Source: Actibacterium sp. 188UL27-1 (GTDB lineage: Bacteria; Pseudomonadota; Alphaproteobacteria; Rhodobacterales; Rhodobacteraceae). From it: a stretch of 64,000 nucleotides of DNA. The translations under genes were made by a program, and so were the position numbers. Below the pieces are notes generated by a model, which had not been told where the DNA came from, did no database searches, and worked only from the letters and a program-made list of their open reading frames with translations. The DNA lies in assembly GCF_016901225.1 (NCBI RefSeq), contig NZ_JAFEUL010000016.1:42559-106558 (forward strand), written 5' to 3'. Every line of letters starts with the position of its first letter. The first letter of the stretch is position 1. Positions 53,139 to 63,625 of this stretch are shown in pieces.

Positions 53139-56100
53139 ATGGTGCAGATCCCGAAATTCGAAGCACTCGAAGATCGCATCGTCCTGGACGGTGTGCCCGA
53201 GGTCACGATCGACGCCCCAGCCTCGATCGAAATCGGTGCCCAGGACGTGCCCGTCACCCTGACATTCGACAATACCGGCACCGATAGCGGCTATGCGCCC
53301 TATGTCGACTTGGTGATCCCCTCGACCGGGTCCGATGGCGATGACGGTGTGACCTTTGACAGTGCGACCTTCCTCGGCGCGTCCATCGTCACGACCGAAA
53401 TCGTCTTTGATGCCCAGGGGGAGGCGGTGCACCCCTATGCCACTGACACCAATGGCGATCCCCTTGTGATCAGCGCCACCGATTTCAGTGCGCAGCCCGG
53501 GGACACGTTGGTTGTCTTTCAACTGCCCTATGGCTCCTTTTCCCCCGGCAACCCACCCGTCGATATCGACGTGGTGCTGGATTTTTCTGAAAACGCCGAC
53601 CTGTCGGACGATTTCAACCTGCGCGCCCTGGGCGGATTTTCCTTGGGCGAAGATGCGCTGGACAATCCCGGCACTGACGCTCCGATCCGCGGCGCGATCA
53701 CGACCGATACCGTCGAACAGACCCTGTTCGAGGTGACAAAGGCCAGCAATGTGCCGGAGGAAGAGGCCGCCACCGGCCCCAGCTATCCCTATCAATACTC
53801 CCTGACTGTCGATGTGGCCGATAATCAAAGCCTCGACAATTTCACCCTGACCGACACCCTGCCCACGAATATCGTCTATCTCGGCGGGTTGACGATCAAT
53901 GGCGGCACCGGGGGCACCGTCACCACCGAACCTGCGGTGGGCGCGCAAGTGACCGGCGCCACCAACCAACTGGTGGTCGATTTCACCAACGTGTCCGACA
54001 CTGTGACGGTCACCTTCGATTACTACATCACCCAAGCCGATGGCGGCACGCCCGTTCTGAACCCCACGACCGGTTTGGGCGACGTCACCAACACGGTGAC
54101 AGGCGAAGGCGACTGGGATCCGATCGACCCCCGCGACGCGACCCAAACAGACGTCTCCGACAGCGACAGCCTCACCACGACCGCCTCCGCCCTCAATGTC
54201 CAGAAATCCCAGGCGCTCCCGGTCGATACCGGCCCGTCGGGACCCACCCCGGGGGACGAATACGTCTTTACCCTGAACGTCCAGGTCGCCGATTATTCCG
54301 CCATCGGCGAATTGGAATTGGTCGATGAACTCAGCAACGGCTGGGATTATGTCGAAGGCTCCGCCACCTTCACCACGGTCGAACAGGGCCAATCGATCAC
54401 TACCGCGCAGGGTTTTGACGAAACTGCGTCAGGTGACCTGGATGTCGACCTGTCCCAATTTAACACGACCGGCGAAACCACCCTCACCTTTGACCTGAGC
54501 CAGGCCATGGTCACGGCGGGACAGGACGGTCTGCTGGTGGGTGATATCGCCCGGGACACCTCGTCCGAGGGCATCCAAACAACGGTGCAAATCACCTATC
54601 GTGCGACCATCCGCGATACCTTCACCAATAGCGGTGGCCTCGGCCAACCGCAGATCGGCCAGGGAGACTCGCTGAGCAACGAGGTCACGATCACAGGCGA
54701 TATCCGTGACCCCGCCAACCTCAACACGTCGTCCGGCAACCAGATCAGCAATGACAGCGAAACCACGACCTCATTGCAGGTCGGCAGCATCCGCGAAAAG
54801 ACAGTCGCCGCGATCAATGGTCAGCCACCCGGTGCAAACCCGATCATCGCAGCAGGCGACACGATCACGTTCTCCATCATCTACGATGCGCCGTTGGGGT
54901 CGTTCGATGACCTGCGCATCGTCGATAACCTGCCGCAAAACTTGTTTAATGCGACAGAGATGGGAACGTTCTACGCCCCCGGCACCGGCCCGGCCATTCC
55001 GCCAGCCGGTCAATCCACCTTTGGCCCCAGCGACACCTATTTTTCCAAGTTCCAAACGTCTGGGCAGGCGGGTACAGGCATTCCGACCATCTCCACCGAT
55101 GCCGCTGACAACCAGATCGACTATGACATTGGCCCACTCAACCTGTCACCCCGTGAACCGGTCGTGCTTGAGATCTTGCTGACCGTCACCGTGCAGGACG
55201 CGATCTTTGCCCCCGACCTGTTCCTCACCAACCAGTCCACGGCGTTTGAGAACAATGTCGCCGTTCCGGGAGAGGTCGACACCACCGCCATCGCTCAATT
55301 CAACTATGCCGAACCGGAACTCAATATCACCAAAGGGGTCGTGGCCTTCAGTCCATCCCCCAACAGCGATGTGACCCTGGGCGATACGGGCCCCGTGACC
55401 TTTAACGCACCGGGAACGACCGGCCCCCGCTTCAGCGGCACGGTGAATTCCACCAACCTGCAAAACGATCCCATCGATGCCGATATCGACGGGATCGATG
55501 CGGGCGACACGCTCACCTACGCAATCGTGGTGGAAAATACGGGTCGCGCGCCAAACGGCGCATTTGACGTCACAATCCAGGATTCGCTGCCGGCCGGCCT
55601 GAGTTTGGTCCCCGGTTCGGTCTTCGTCACCGATGGCACCGGCGCGGCGATCAATTTCACCGGCGATCTTTTTGCGGGGGGCCTCACCCTCACCGATCCC
55701 CCACCCGCGGGCGGGCTATCCGAAGGGGCCATTTCCAGCTTTGACACCAGCGCAGGCGACAACATCGCCATCGTCACCTATGACGTGACGGTCGAAAACA
55801 CGACCACGCCCGGCGAAAGTTACACCAATACCAGCGAAGTCACCGAATTCGCCGCCGCCGAAGGGGGCGTCGACCGCGTCCCTGCGGGCCGGCTGTCCGA
55901 CACGGCATCGGCCACAGTCCAAGGGGTCGAGATCGAAAAGGCCCTCAAAACGCGCCAGTTCACCACCAGCGGCGACATCGCCAATGGCGGGGCTGCGGGG
56001 CGGAATTCAAATGAGGTCGTCGTCGGTGAAGATGTCGAATTCACCATCCGCATCGACCTGCCCGAGGCCCGGTATTTCGACGCCCAGATCCGCGACCGCG

Positions 56101-59100
56101 TCAATGTCGGCGGCCTGGTTCTGGAAAGCGCGACCATTGATACATCCCCCATCGCCGGACAAGCCGGGACCAACGCGACCCTCAACAACGGCCAGATCAT
56201 CTTTAACCTCGGTGATTTCACCAATACGGCCGACAATGATCTGACCAATGATTTTATCGAGGTCACGGTCCGGGGTCGCATCGATGATGTGGCGGGTTTC
56301 GATGCAGGCGACCTGATCCGCAACACCGCCAGCTTTTCCTATGCCGCAACCGATGGCGGGTCCACGATCACCGAGCGGGACAACCAGAACCTCCGCCTGA
56401 CCGAACCCAATCTGACGCTCGATAAGGAAAGCACCGATGCCGACGATATCGTCAATGTCGGCGACACGGTCACCTATGAGATCGACATCGCCAACCTGCG
56501 TAGGTCGCGCGATGCCCCGGCCTTTGACCTGACGCTGACAGACACCCTGCCCGCGGCGTTTATGACGCTCGACCCCGGCTCAATCCAATTGCAGATCGAT
56601 GGCAGCACCGTTGCGTTCAATGGCACCGACTTTGCTTTGAACAACACCACCCCAGCCAACGGCTTCACGCTGTTCATCGACCGGTTGGATCCCAACCAAA
56701 CGGCCAAGGTGATCTACACGGCCGACGTGATCCAAACCGTTCCCGCAGGCACGAATATAGACAATACGGCAAATTTGTCGTTTGACAGCACACCCGAAGA
56801 TGACAGCGCCGGGCCAGATTTGGACGACCGCGAATACAGCCTGTCCGATACCGAACGCGTGCAAGTCGCCAGCCCCCAGATCGACAAAAGTGTGGTCGAT
56901 GGCTCCACCAGCTACCCCGAGACCTCGGGGAGTGATCTGGGTATCGGCGAATTGGTGACCTATGAAATTGTGGCCACCATTCCGGAAGGCACCGTCGATG
57001 GCGTGATCCTCCGCGACACCCTGCCTGAGGGGATGGAGTTCGTTTCGGCCAACCTGGTCCGTTTTGGCGATACGGGCGGCAACCTGGTGGATGAAGTCGG
57101 ACCGCTTCCCACCGGCACCCATAATGCCGCAACCCGCGTGACGACATTTGATTTCGGTGATCTGACCAACACGTTCGACGGTGTCCAAAATAGCGAAGAC
57201 GAGATCGTGGTTCGGGTCACTGCGCGGCTGACGGCGGATGCAGGTGTAGATACGTCAGACACGTTGACCAATACGGGCGCGATCCAGTTCGATGATGGCC
57301 AGGGCAACACCCAAATCGCAACCGACACGGCGGATGTGGAGGTGGTCGAGCCCGATGTTGACATTGCCAAGATCGTGAGCCCGGCCACGGCAGATGCGGG
57401 CGATATCGTAAATTATCGTTTGATATCAAGTAATAACGGTGACGGCCCCGCCTATGATATGGTGATCAATGATGATGTCGTGGGATCGCTCGTCACGCTG
57501 GATCCGGCGACCGTGGCCATCACCATTCGCGATGCTGGCGGCGGTGTTGTCAGCACTGTCCCCGCGGGGACACCGGTTTTGGGCGCGGCTGTGGAGAACA
57601 CTCTGGGCTTCCGGGTGGGCGGTGCCGGTGCGTTGCAGGTCGTGGTGCCCGTGCTCCAGGCCGGTCACACGGTCGAGATTACCTATGGTGCCGAGGTGCA
57701 GGATGGCGCGCTGTTCAGCACTGCCTACACCAACACCGCAGAGGTAACCCGGTACGACAGCAACCCCGCCGGGAGCGAGGTCACCGACCCCGGCGCCCCG
57801 GAGGAAGAACGGGTCTATGAGGCTGGCCTGGCGGGTTACACCGTGCCAGAGGCGACCGCGACTTTTACAACGCTGGATGCCTCCCTCACGAAAAACTACT
57901 TGAGTAGCTCTGACGCGAACACGGCCAATGCGACCGGGGCCGCTAATGCGCAACTGGTGGTCGGCGAAACCGTTACCTATGAGCTGATCATCGATATCCC
58001 CGAGGGGACAGCCAACCTGGTTTTGAACGATGACCTGCCGCCAGGGCTGCAACCCGTTTCGGCCCAGGTGGTCAATATGAACGGGGCCGTGTCGGCCAAC
58101 GGCTTGACCAACGGGACCACCGACAGCAACGCCAACATAACCCTGAACGCGTCTTCCGGTGGGACCGTGGAGTTTGATTTCGGCTCTACCACGTTAGCAG
58201 GCACGACACCGTCTAATCCTGCAGGATCGCAGATCGTGGTGCAGATTACGGCTGAGGTACTAGATGTTGTGCCAGCTGTGGCCAACGGGCAGACGCTCAC
58301 CAATATTGCCACGCTCGACGTAACCAACCCGGCCGGTGGGGCCAATTTGCAAGATCCCGTCATCGCCAGCGAGAGCGTGGATATCGTTGAACCCCTTGTT
58401 GATATTGAGAAAACCGGCCCCATCGGTGCGGATCCCGGCGATACGGTGCCCTATTCCATCACGGTGACGAATACCGGCACCGGCCCGGCCTATGATATGG
58501 AGATCAGCGATCCGCTGGCTGATCCGGACCTCAGCCTTGTTGGCACACCGACCGCCACGGATGGTGATGGCAACCCTGTTCCGGCAGGTCAGATCACGAC
58601 AGGTGCCTTCGCCGGCGACGGGTTCCGGATCACCGGGCTGACGCTGCTGCCAGGGCAATCTGCGACGGTCAACTTTAATGTTCTGCTGGATGCGAATGCC
58701 GACCAGGCGGAAAGCTTCATCAACACCGCGACAGCCATCTTTGACACGGTGGAAGATGACAATCCGAATACCGGGGGCCGCACCGGAACGGTCAGCGACG
58801 ATCACCGCCTGGCGACGATCCCGTTCATCTTTAAGGAGCCATTCTCAAGCTCGAACCCCGACACAAACTCGGACGCACCGACCGACCGGCCCTTTGACCT
58901 GGCCGTGGGGGAAGAGGTCACCTATCGCTACCAGATCACGCTACCGGAATTGCCCGGACAGACCGTGAGCATCACAGATGATTTGCCCGCTGGATTTCGG
59001 TTTGTGGAGGCCGCCGTTGACCTGACCGGATCGCAGTTGAGCGGGTCCAACCTATCATCGGCCACTGGCCTGACGGTCGGGACGAATGCGAATGGGCCCA

Positions 59101-62100
59101 CGATCTCCCTCGCCGGAAATGACGTCACCTTTGACTTTGGCGCGGTTGCCAACCCGGTGAACAATGTCATCGATGCCGGGGACAGCTTTTTCCTGCTGGT
59201 GACGGCGGTCGTTGAAGACAATCCGGCGAATACGGCAGGCGCGGAGCGGACCAATACCGTAACCCTGGATGTCGATCCCGATGGGCCAGGCGGCAACGCG
59301 GCCTTTAACCAGCAAGAGGCCACGGCGGATGTGCGTATCGTCGAGCCGGAGTTGGACATCGAAAAGACCGGTCCCATCGCCCTGAGCCCGGGTGCCAGCG
59401 GCACGTTCACCATCACCGCCACGAATGGCGAGCCCAATGTGACACCCGCCGCAGATGGCCCGGCCTATGACGTCGATATCAGCGACAGCCTGCCTGCGGG
59501 CATGACGCTGGATGCCACAGCCTTTACCGTGCAGATCGACGGCGCCACCACGGCCTTTACCGAAACGCGCAACACCGGGGGCGATGGGTTTACCATATCG
59601 GTTCCGCGCCTGTTGCCCGATCAGGTGCTGACCATCAGCTACACGGCCAGCCTGGACGCCAATGCCGCGCCGCTGACGGAGTTCACCAATACCGCCACGG
59701 CCAATTACGACAGTGCGCCCGGCAATCCAGTCGACAGCCAGGGCAACCCGATCACCGACCGGGATGCCACCCCCGTAAGCGACACCCATACGGTCAGCAG
59801 CGGGCCGACCTTGGACAAGATGGTCACCGGCACATCGAACGCGCTGACCGGCGCGGGCCAGTTCGACGCGTTCGAGGATCTGGCGATTGGGGAGGAGGCC
59901 ACCTATCAAATGGTGATCACCCTGCCCGACATCTCCATGGATAGTGTGCAGTTGGTGGATGCGCTGCCAGCGGGGATGGATTTCGTCTCGGCCCGGGTGG
60001 TGAGCACCAGCAACGATGTTGCGATTAACGGCGCAACGACAATCACGCCCGCCGGCCAAAACGTGACCTTTGCCTTTACCGATGTTGTCAACGACACGTC
60101 CGGGACGGATCAAAACCAGATCGTTGTGGAGGTTGTGGCGCGGGTGAATGCGGCAACCGCCAATGTGAATGACGCGGATCTGACCAATACCGCGACCTTG
60201 ACCATTACGCCCCAAGGGGAGGCCGCGCTGACCCCGGTGACAGATACGGCCACGGTGGAAGTGGTGGAGCCAACGCTGACCATCGACAAGACAAGCGAGG
60301 TGGCAGTTAATCCCGGTGATAGCATCGATTATCAGTTGGTGATCGACAATACCGGATCCGCGCCCGCCTATGACGTGATCATCGCCGACCCGATCAGCAA
60401 TCCATTCCTGACGCTGGATACCGGATCGGTCACGGTGACGCTGACCGATGGCGGGACGACCACGACCCTGACCGGGGATTTGAACATTGTCGAAAGTGGC
60501 GGTGGTTTTACGGTTGAACTGGATGACGTGAATACGGGGCAGGCCATCCCGATCCCGGTGGGGGCGCGGGTGACTGTCGACTATTCAGCAACGCTGAGCG
60601 CGACGGCCCCGGAGGCGGAGAGTTTCCCCAACACGGCCACGATCAATTATGATGGGTTACCCGGCGATCCGGTTGACGGCAATGGCACGCCGATCCCTGA
60701 TCGGGATTACACGGCCAATGACACGGCATCGGTGGCCACGGTGCCGTTCCTGACCAAGACGCCCACGGCGTCGAGTTTTGCGGAAACCGGCGAGACCCCG
60801 TTTGAGTTGAATATCGGGGAGGAGGTCACGTTCACCTATGAACTGTTCCTGCCCGAGGTCGGGTTGGAGCGCGTGACGTTCCTGGACGATCTGCCAGACG
60901 GGATGGATTATGTGGGCTTTTCCGTCGTCTCAACCGGCGGGATCACCGCATCGGGCGGGGGGCCGGTGCCTGCACCGACCGAGACGGTCGTCGGCAATAA
61001 CGTCGAGTTGGTCTGGACCGATCTGTTGAACGATCCGCCCAATGGGATCGATGCGAATGACAAGATCACGATCACGGTGACCGGACGGGTGAATGACCAG
61101 TTCACGGCGGGCACGGATCTGGTGAACAACGCGGTTTTGGAAGTCGATCCGGTGGGGGCGCCTGCGTTGAACCAGCGGACGGCCACATCGACGGTCGGCA
61201 TTGTCGAGCCCGATCTGACCGTGACCAAGACCGGCCCCCAAGGCGGAAACCCCGGCTCGACCATCCCTTATTCGATTGTGGTGGAGAACACCCATCCCAG
61301 CGGCAATACCGGGCCCGCCTATGACGTGTCGATCGTGGATACGCTGCCTGCGGGGATCGCGCTGAACCCCGGGACGCTGACCTTTACCAGTGATCAGCGG
61401 GGCATCCTGACCCCGTCGAGCCTGACGGCAACCGTTGGTGGGTTTGATGCGGATTTCCCGGTCTTGCTGGCGGGCGAGGTGCTGACGATCACCTATGACG
61501 GCACGTTGTCCGCTACGATCCCCGCGGCAGAGAGCGTGCGCAACGAGGTCGCGGTGAATTACGACAGCGCGCCCGGGAATGACCCCAATCAGAAGGTGTA
61601 CGCTGAGGAGACGGATGATCACCGGATCAGCACGGTGCCCGGGCTGGAGAAGGTGATCGCCGCGACCGATATCAGCCAGACAGGCACGGCGGCCCATGAT
61701 CCGAACATTGACGATGTGAGCGTGGGGGAACTGATCACCTATCAGCTGACATTGACCTTGCCCGAACTTGACGATCAGCGCGTGGTGTTAAGCGACACCT
61801 TGCCCGCTGGATTGGAGTTTGTGTCATCCCGCGTGGCGAGCGTCGGGGCGGAGATCACAGGGATCACCCAAGGGTCAACGACGGCGGCGGGCGTGGCTGG
61901 GCAAATCATTACCTTTACCTTTGCCGATGTGGATAACACCTTTGCCCAGGGGCAGGCCGATGAAGGGGTGATCAACGACGAAGACCGCGTCGTGATCGAG
62001 GTTGTAGCGCGCGTGGCAGATGTGGCTGCCGCCAGTGACGGGGCGCAGTTGACGAACGATGCGCGGCTGAATGTGCGCACCTCCGATGGTGTCGATTTCA

Positions 62101-63197
62101 CCGAGCAGCGCGATGACGTGACGGTCGAGGTGGTGGAGCCGCAGATCGATATCGAGAAATCCGTGAGCGAGCCCAACCCGACCGTGGGTGACACGATCAC
62201 CTATACCGTGGTTCTGACGAATGATGCGGCCGCGACCGGCCCGGCATTCAACCTGGTGATCCAGGATGCCTTGCCGACGGATCTGTCCGTTGTGGGCACA
62301 CCGCGCCTGTCTGATCCGTCCCTGGGCAATGTGCTATCCAATCCGGGCGCAACCACGCTGGTGGTCGGTGCCCCCGTTCTGCTGCCCGGGCAGACGCTGA
62401 CGGTGGAATATGACGTGTTCGTCGGCTTCCGCTCCCCGGTTCTGCAGGAGATCGAGAATACAGCCACTGTGACGGGGTCGACCACACCATTTGGTCCCGG
62501 GCGTCCGCAAAACGACCAAGACACCGCGATTATCGAGGCGGATCCGGCCCCGGCCCCCGTTTTCAACGAGGAGGGGGATTTTGCCGGTGGTGGCATCGAC
62601 GATGCGCGTTTCCTGCCGGTCCTGCTGATCGATCCGATCTTTTCCGGGACGGCGGAACCGGGGGCGAATGTGACCGTGTCGCTGTATCGCCAGGATGGGG
62701 CGCTGTCCTATGTGCGCAATATCCTTGCCGATGCGGGCGGGCATTGGATCGCGCTATTCCCGCGGGTGCAGGTGGAACAGGTGGAAGATGATTTCTGGTC
62801 ATTCTACGACCGTTCTGTGCTGTTTCAGGCCCCCGTTGAGACGCTGGACCGCGCGGACCGGGATTTCTTTGGCAGGACGGCACCGGAGCGGTCCGTGACC
62901 ATCGGCACCATCCTGAATGATGAGGGGTACAGCATCTCGTTGCAGCAGGACCGGCCGTCGACCCTGCCCGAGGATCTGGGATTGTTCAACGCGCGCACCT
63001 TTTTCAGCCCGGCCGTGGTGGGCGAAGGCTATGGGACCAACACGGTCCTGAAGGTGGACGAGGTGTTCACGGATACGGCTGCGTTGACGGTGGAGCGGCT
63101 TTATCAATCCTCGGTCGATCCACTGGGGCTGAGCCTGAACCGGTTCAATTATGAGTTCCTGTCAGAAGCGACGGCATTGCCCGGCAGCGCGCGCTGA
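53139..63197 (+). CDS. 3352-residue DUF11-repeat surface protein with N-terminal LEPR-XLL-like motif
   Basis: The N-terminus, MVQIPKFEALEDRIVLDG, fits the LEPR-XLL motif found at the start of giant exported proteins; there is no classical signal peptide. Three related beta domains follow to about residue 720. From there to about 3135 two domain types alternate: an A type (VEP.LDIEKTGP...PAYDV.I.D.LP, canonical DUF11) and a B type (IGEEVTYxxxLPE...LPAGMDFVSA). There are seven A-B pairs of 310-365 residues and a last A. Residues 3137-3352 are a unique C-terminal domain (SGTAEPGANVTVSLY). I see no cysteine and no RTX nonapeptides. A fibrous adhesin or surface layer protein is likely. Confidence 0.85.
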   Translation: MVQIPKFEALEDRIVLDGVPEVTIDAPASIEIGAQDVPVTLTFDNTGTDSGYAPYVDLVIPSTGSDGDDGVTFDSATFLGASIVTTEIVFDAQGEAVHPYATDTNGDPLVISATDFSAQPGDTLVVFQLPYGSFSPGNPPVDIDVVLDFSENADLSDDFNLRALGGFSLGEDALDNPGTDAPIRGAITTDTVEQTLFEVTKASNVPEEEAATGPSYPYQYSLTVDVADNQSLDNFTLTDTLPTNIVYLGGLTINGGTGGTVTTEPAVGAQVTGATNQLVVDFTNVSDTVTVTFDYYITQADGGTPVLNPTTGLGDVTNTVTGEGDWDPIDPRDATQTDVSDSDSLTTTASALNVQKSQALPVDTGPSGPTPGDEYVFTLNVQVADYSAIGELELVDELSNGWDYVEGSATFTTVEQGQSITTAQGFDETASGDLDVDLSQFNTTGETTLTFDLSQAMVTAGQDGLLVGDIARDTSSEGIQTTVQITYRATIRDTFTNSGGLGQPQIGQGDSLSNEVTITGDIRDPANLNTSSGNQISNDSETTTSLQVGSIREKTVAAINGQPPGANPIIAAGDTITFSIIYDAPLGSFDDLRIVDNLPQNLFNATEMGTFYAPGTGPAIPPAGQSTFGPSDTYFSKFQTSGQAGTGIPTISTDAADNQIDYDIGPLNLSPREPVVLEILLTVTVQDAIFAPDLFLTNQSTAFENNVAVPGEVDTTAIAQFNYAEPELNITKGVVAFSPSPNSDVTLGDTGPVTFNAPGTTGPRFSGTVNSTNLQNDPIDADIDGIDAGDTLTYAIVVENTGRAPNGAFDVTIQDSLPAGLSLVPGSVFVTDGTGAAINFTGDLFAGGLTLTDPPPAGGLSEGAISSFDTSAGDNIAIVTYDVTVENTTTPGESYTNTSEVTEFAAAEGGVDRVPAGRLSDTASATVQGVEIEKALKTRQFTTSGDIANGGAAGRNSNEVVVGEDVEFTIRIDLPEARYFDAQIRDRVNVGGLVLESATIDTSPIAGQAGTNATLNNGQIIFNLGDFTNTADNDLTNDFIEVTVRGRIDDVAGFDAGDLIRNTASFSYAATDGGSTITERDNQNLRLTEPNLTLDKESTDADDIVNVGDTVTYEIDIANLRRSRDAPAFDLTLTDTLPAAFMTLDPGSIQLQIDGSTVAFNGTDFALNNTTPANGFTLFIDRLDPNQTAKVIYTADVIQTVPAGTNIDNTANLSFDSTPEDDSAGPDLDDREYSLSDTERVQVASPQIDKSVVDGSTSYPETSGSDLGIGELVTYEIVATIPEGTVDGVILRDTLPEGMEFVSANLVRFGDTGGNLVDEVGPLPTGTHNAATRVTTFDFGDLTNTFDGVQNSEDEIVVRVTARLTADAGVDTSDTLTNTGAIQFDDGQGNTQIATDTADVEVVEPDVDIAKIVSPATADAGDIVNYRLISSNNGDGPAYDMVINDDVVGSLVTLDPATVAITIRDAGGGVVSTVPAGTPVLGAAVENTLGFRVGGAGALQVVVPVLQAGHTVEITYGAEVQDGALFSTAYTNTAEVTRYDSNPAGSEVTDPGAPEEERVYEAGLAGYTVPEATATFTTLDASLTKNYLSSSDANTANATGAANAQLVVGETVTYELIIDIPEGTANLVLNDDLPPGLQPVSAQVVNMNGAVSANGLTNGTTDSNANITLNASSGGTVEFDFGSTTLAGTTPSNPAGSQIVVQITAEVLDVVPAVANGQTLTNIATLDVTNPAGGANLQDPVIASESVDIVEPLVDIEKTGPIGADPGDTVPYSITVTNTGTGPAYDMEISDPLADPDLSLVGTPTATDGDGNPVPAGQITTGAFAGDGFRITGLTLLPGQSATVNFNVLLDANADQAESFINTATAIFDTVEDDNPNTGGRTGTVSDDHRLATIPFIFKEPFSSSNPDTNSDAPTDRPFDLAVGEEVTYRYQITLPELPGQTVSITDDLPAGFRFVEAAVDLTGSQLSGSNLSSATGLTVGTNANGPTISLAGNDVTFDFGAVANPVNNVIDAGDSFFLLVTAVVEDNPANTAGAERTNTVTLDVDPDGPGGNAAFNQQEATADVRIVEPELDIEKTGPIALSPGASGTFTITATNGEPNVTPAADGPAYDVDISDSLPAGMTLDATAFTVQIDGATTAFTETRNTGGDGFTISVPRLLPDQVLTISYTASLDANAAPLTEFTNTATANYDSAPGNPVDSQGNPITDRDATPVSDTHTVSSGPTLDKMVTGTSNALTGAGQFDAFEDLAIGEEATYQMVITLPDISMDSVQLVDALPAGMDFVSARVVSTSNDVAINGATTITPAGQNVTFAFTDVVNDTSGTDQNQIVVEVVARVNAATANVNDADLTNTATLTITPQGEAALTPVTDTATVEVVEPTLTIDKTSEVAVNPGDSIDYQLVIDNTGSAPAYDVIIADPISNPFLTLDTGSVTVTLTDGGTTTTLTGDLNIVESGGGFTVELDDVNTGQAIPIPVGARVTVDYSATLSATAPEAESFPNTATINYDGLPGDPVDGNGTPIPDRDYTANDTASVATVPFLTKTPTASSFAETGETPFELNIGEEVTFTYELFLPEVGLERVTFLDDLPDGMDYVGFSVVSTGGITASGGGPVPAPTETVVGNNVELVWTDLLNDPPNGIDANDKITITVTGRVNDQFTAGTDLVNNAVLEVDPVGAPALNQRTATSTVGIVEPDLTVTKTGPQGGNPGSTIPYSIVVENTHPSGNTGPAYDVSIVDTLPAGIALNPGTLTFTSDQRGILTPSSLTATVGGFDADFPVLLAGEVLTITYDGTLSATIPAAESVRNEVAVNYDSAPGNDPNQKVYAEETDDHRISTVPGLEKVIAATDISQTGTAAHDPNIDDVSVGELITYQLTLTLPELDDQRVVLSDTLPAGLEFVSSRVASVGAEITGITQGSTTAAGVAGQIITFTFADVDNTFAQGQADEGVINDEDRVVIEVVARVADVAAASDGAQLTNDARLNVRTSDGVDFTEQRDDVTVEVVEPQIDIEKSVSEPNPTVGDTITYTVVLTNDAAATGPAFNLVIQDALPTDLSVVGTPRLSDPSLGNVLSNPGATTLVVGAPVLLPGQTLTVEYDVFVGFRSPVLQEIENTATVTGSTTPFGPGRPQNDQDTAIIEADPAPAPVFNEEGDFAGGGIDDARFLPVLLIDPIFSGTAEPGANVTVSLYRQDGALSYVRNILADAGGHWIALFPRVQVEQVEDDFWSFYDRSVLFQAPVETLDRADRDFFGRTAPERSVTIGTILNDEGYSISLQQDRPSTLPEDLGLFNARTFFSPAVVGEGYGTNTVLKVDEVFTDTAALTVERLYQSSVDPLGLSLNRFNYEFLSEATALPGSAR

Positions 63198-63313
63198 TCC
63201 ACCAAACATCGATCGGTTCAGAGCATCAAAAGACACTCTTGGGCAAGACCGGGGGCCGCGAGCCAACCCCCAATGCCGATGTACATGTTGCGGGTGATCT
63301 AGATACTTTGGAC

Positions 63314-63335
63314 GTAAGCGCCCGGTTTTTACCGC
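63314..63335. mobile_element. Terminal inverted repeat of an IS66-family element
   Basis: GTAAGCGCCCGGTTTTTACC begins at 63314 and fits the GTAAGCG start usual for IS66-family ends. The element extends to the right, off the window. The eight bases before it, CTTTGGAC (63306-63313), would be one copy of the 8-bp target duplication; the other is outside the window. Confidence 0.7.
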
Positions 63336-63625
63336 AGCGACTGGTTTTTGAGGCGTGCGATGATGTCTGGCTCGGCGACGAAGTCATCGAGGAAGCTGTG
63401 CCATTCCTTGATGGAGACGCGCGCGTTTGCGAGGATGTCCCGTAGGTCTTCGATGCCGCCCTCGGTCAGAGCAGTGATGTAGTCTTCGCCGCCTATTTGG
63501 ACGCTTACGATGTTGCCGTAGGTCAGGTTGTCGTCGTTGTTGACGATGGCCCTGAGAAGCTCGGGATCTTCGCCCAACCGGGTGGCGGCATGGGCGATGG
63601 AACAGACGTAGGTCACTGCAGCCAC
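63329..63625 (-). CDS. Small protein downstream of the IS66 transposase
   Basis: A 98-residue hypothetical protein, with GTG start at 63625 that shares its first base with the TAG stop of the transposase (TAGTG), so translation is coupled. It reads TYVCSIAHAATRLGEDPELL...ISVQIGG-like text with a C-terminal helical part (IKEWHSFLDDFVAEPDIIARLKNQ). I do not know the family. Its place between the transposase and the terminal repeat suggests it belongs to the element. Confidence 0.7.
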   Translation of the reverse strand: MAAVTYVCSIAHAATRLGEDPELLRAIVNNDDNLTYGNIVSVQIGGEDYITALTEGGIEDLRDILANARVSIKEWHSFLDDFVAEPDIIARLKNQSLR

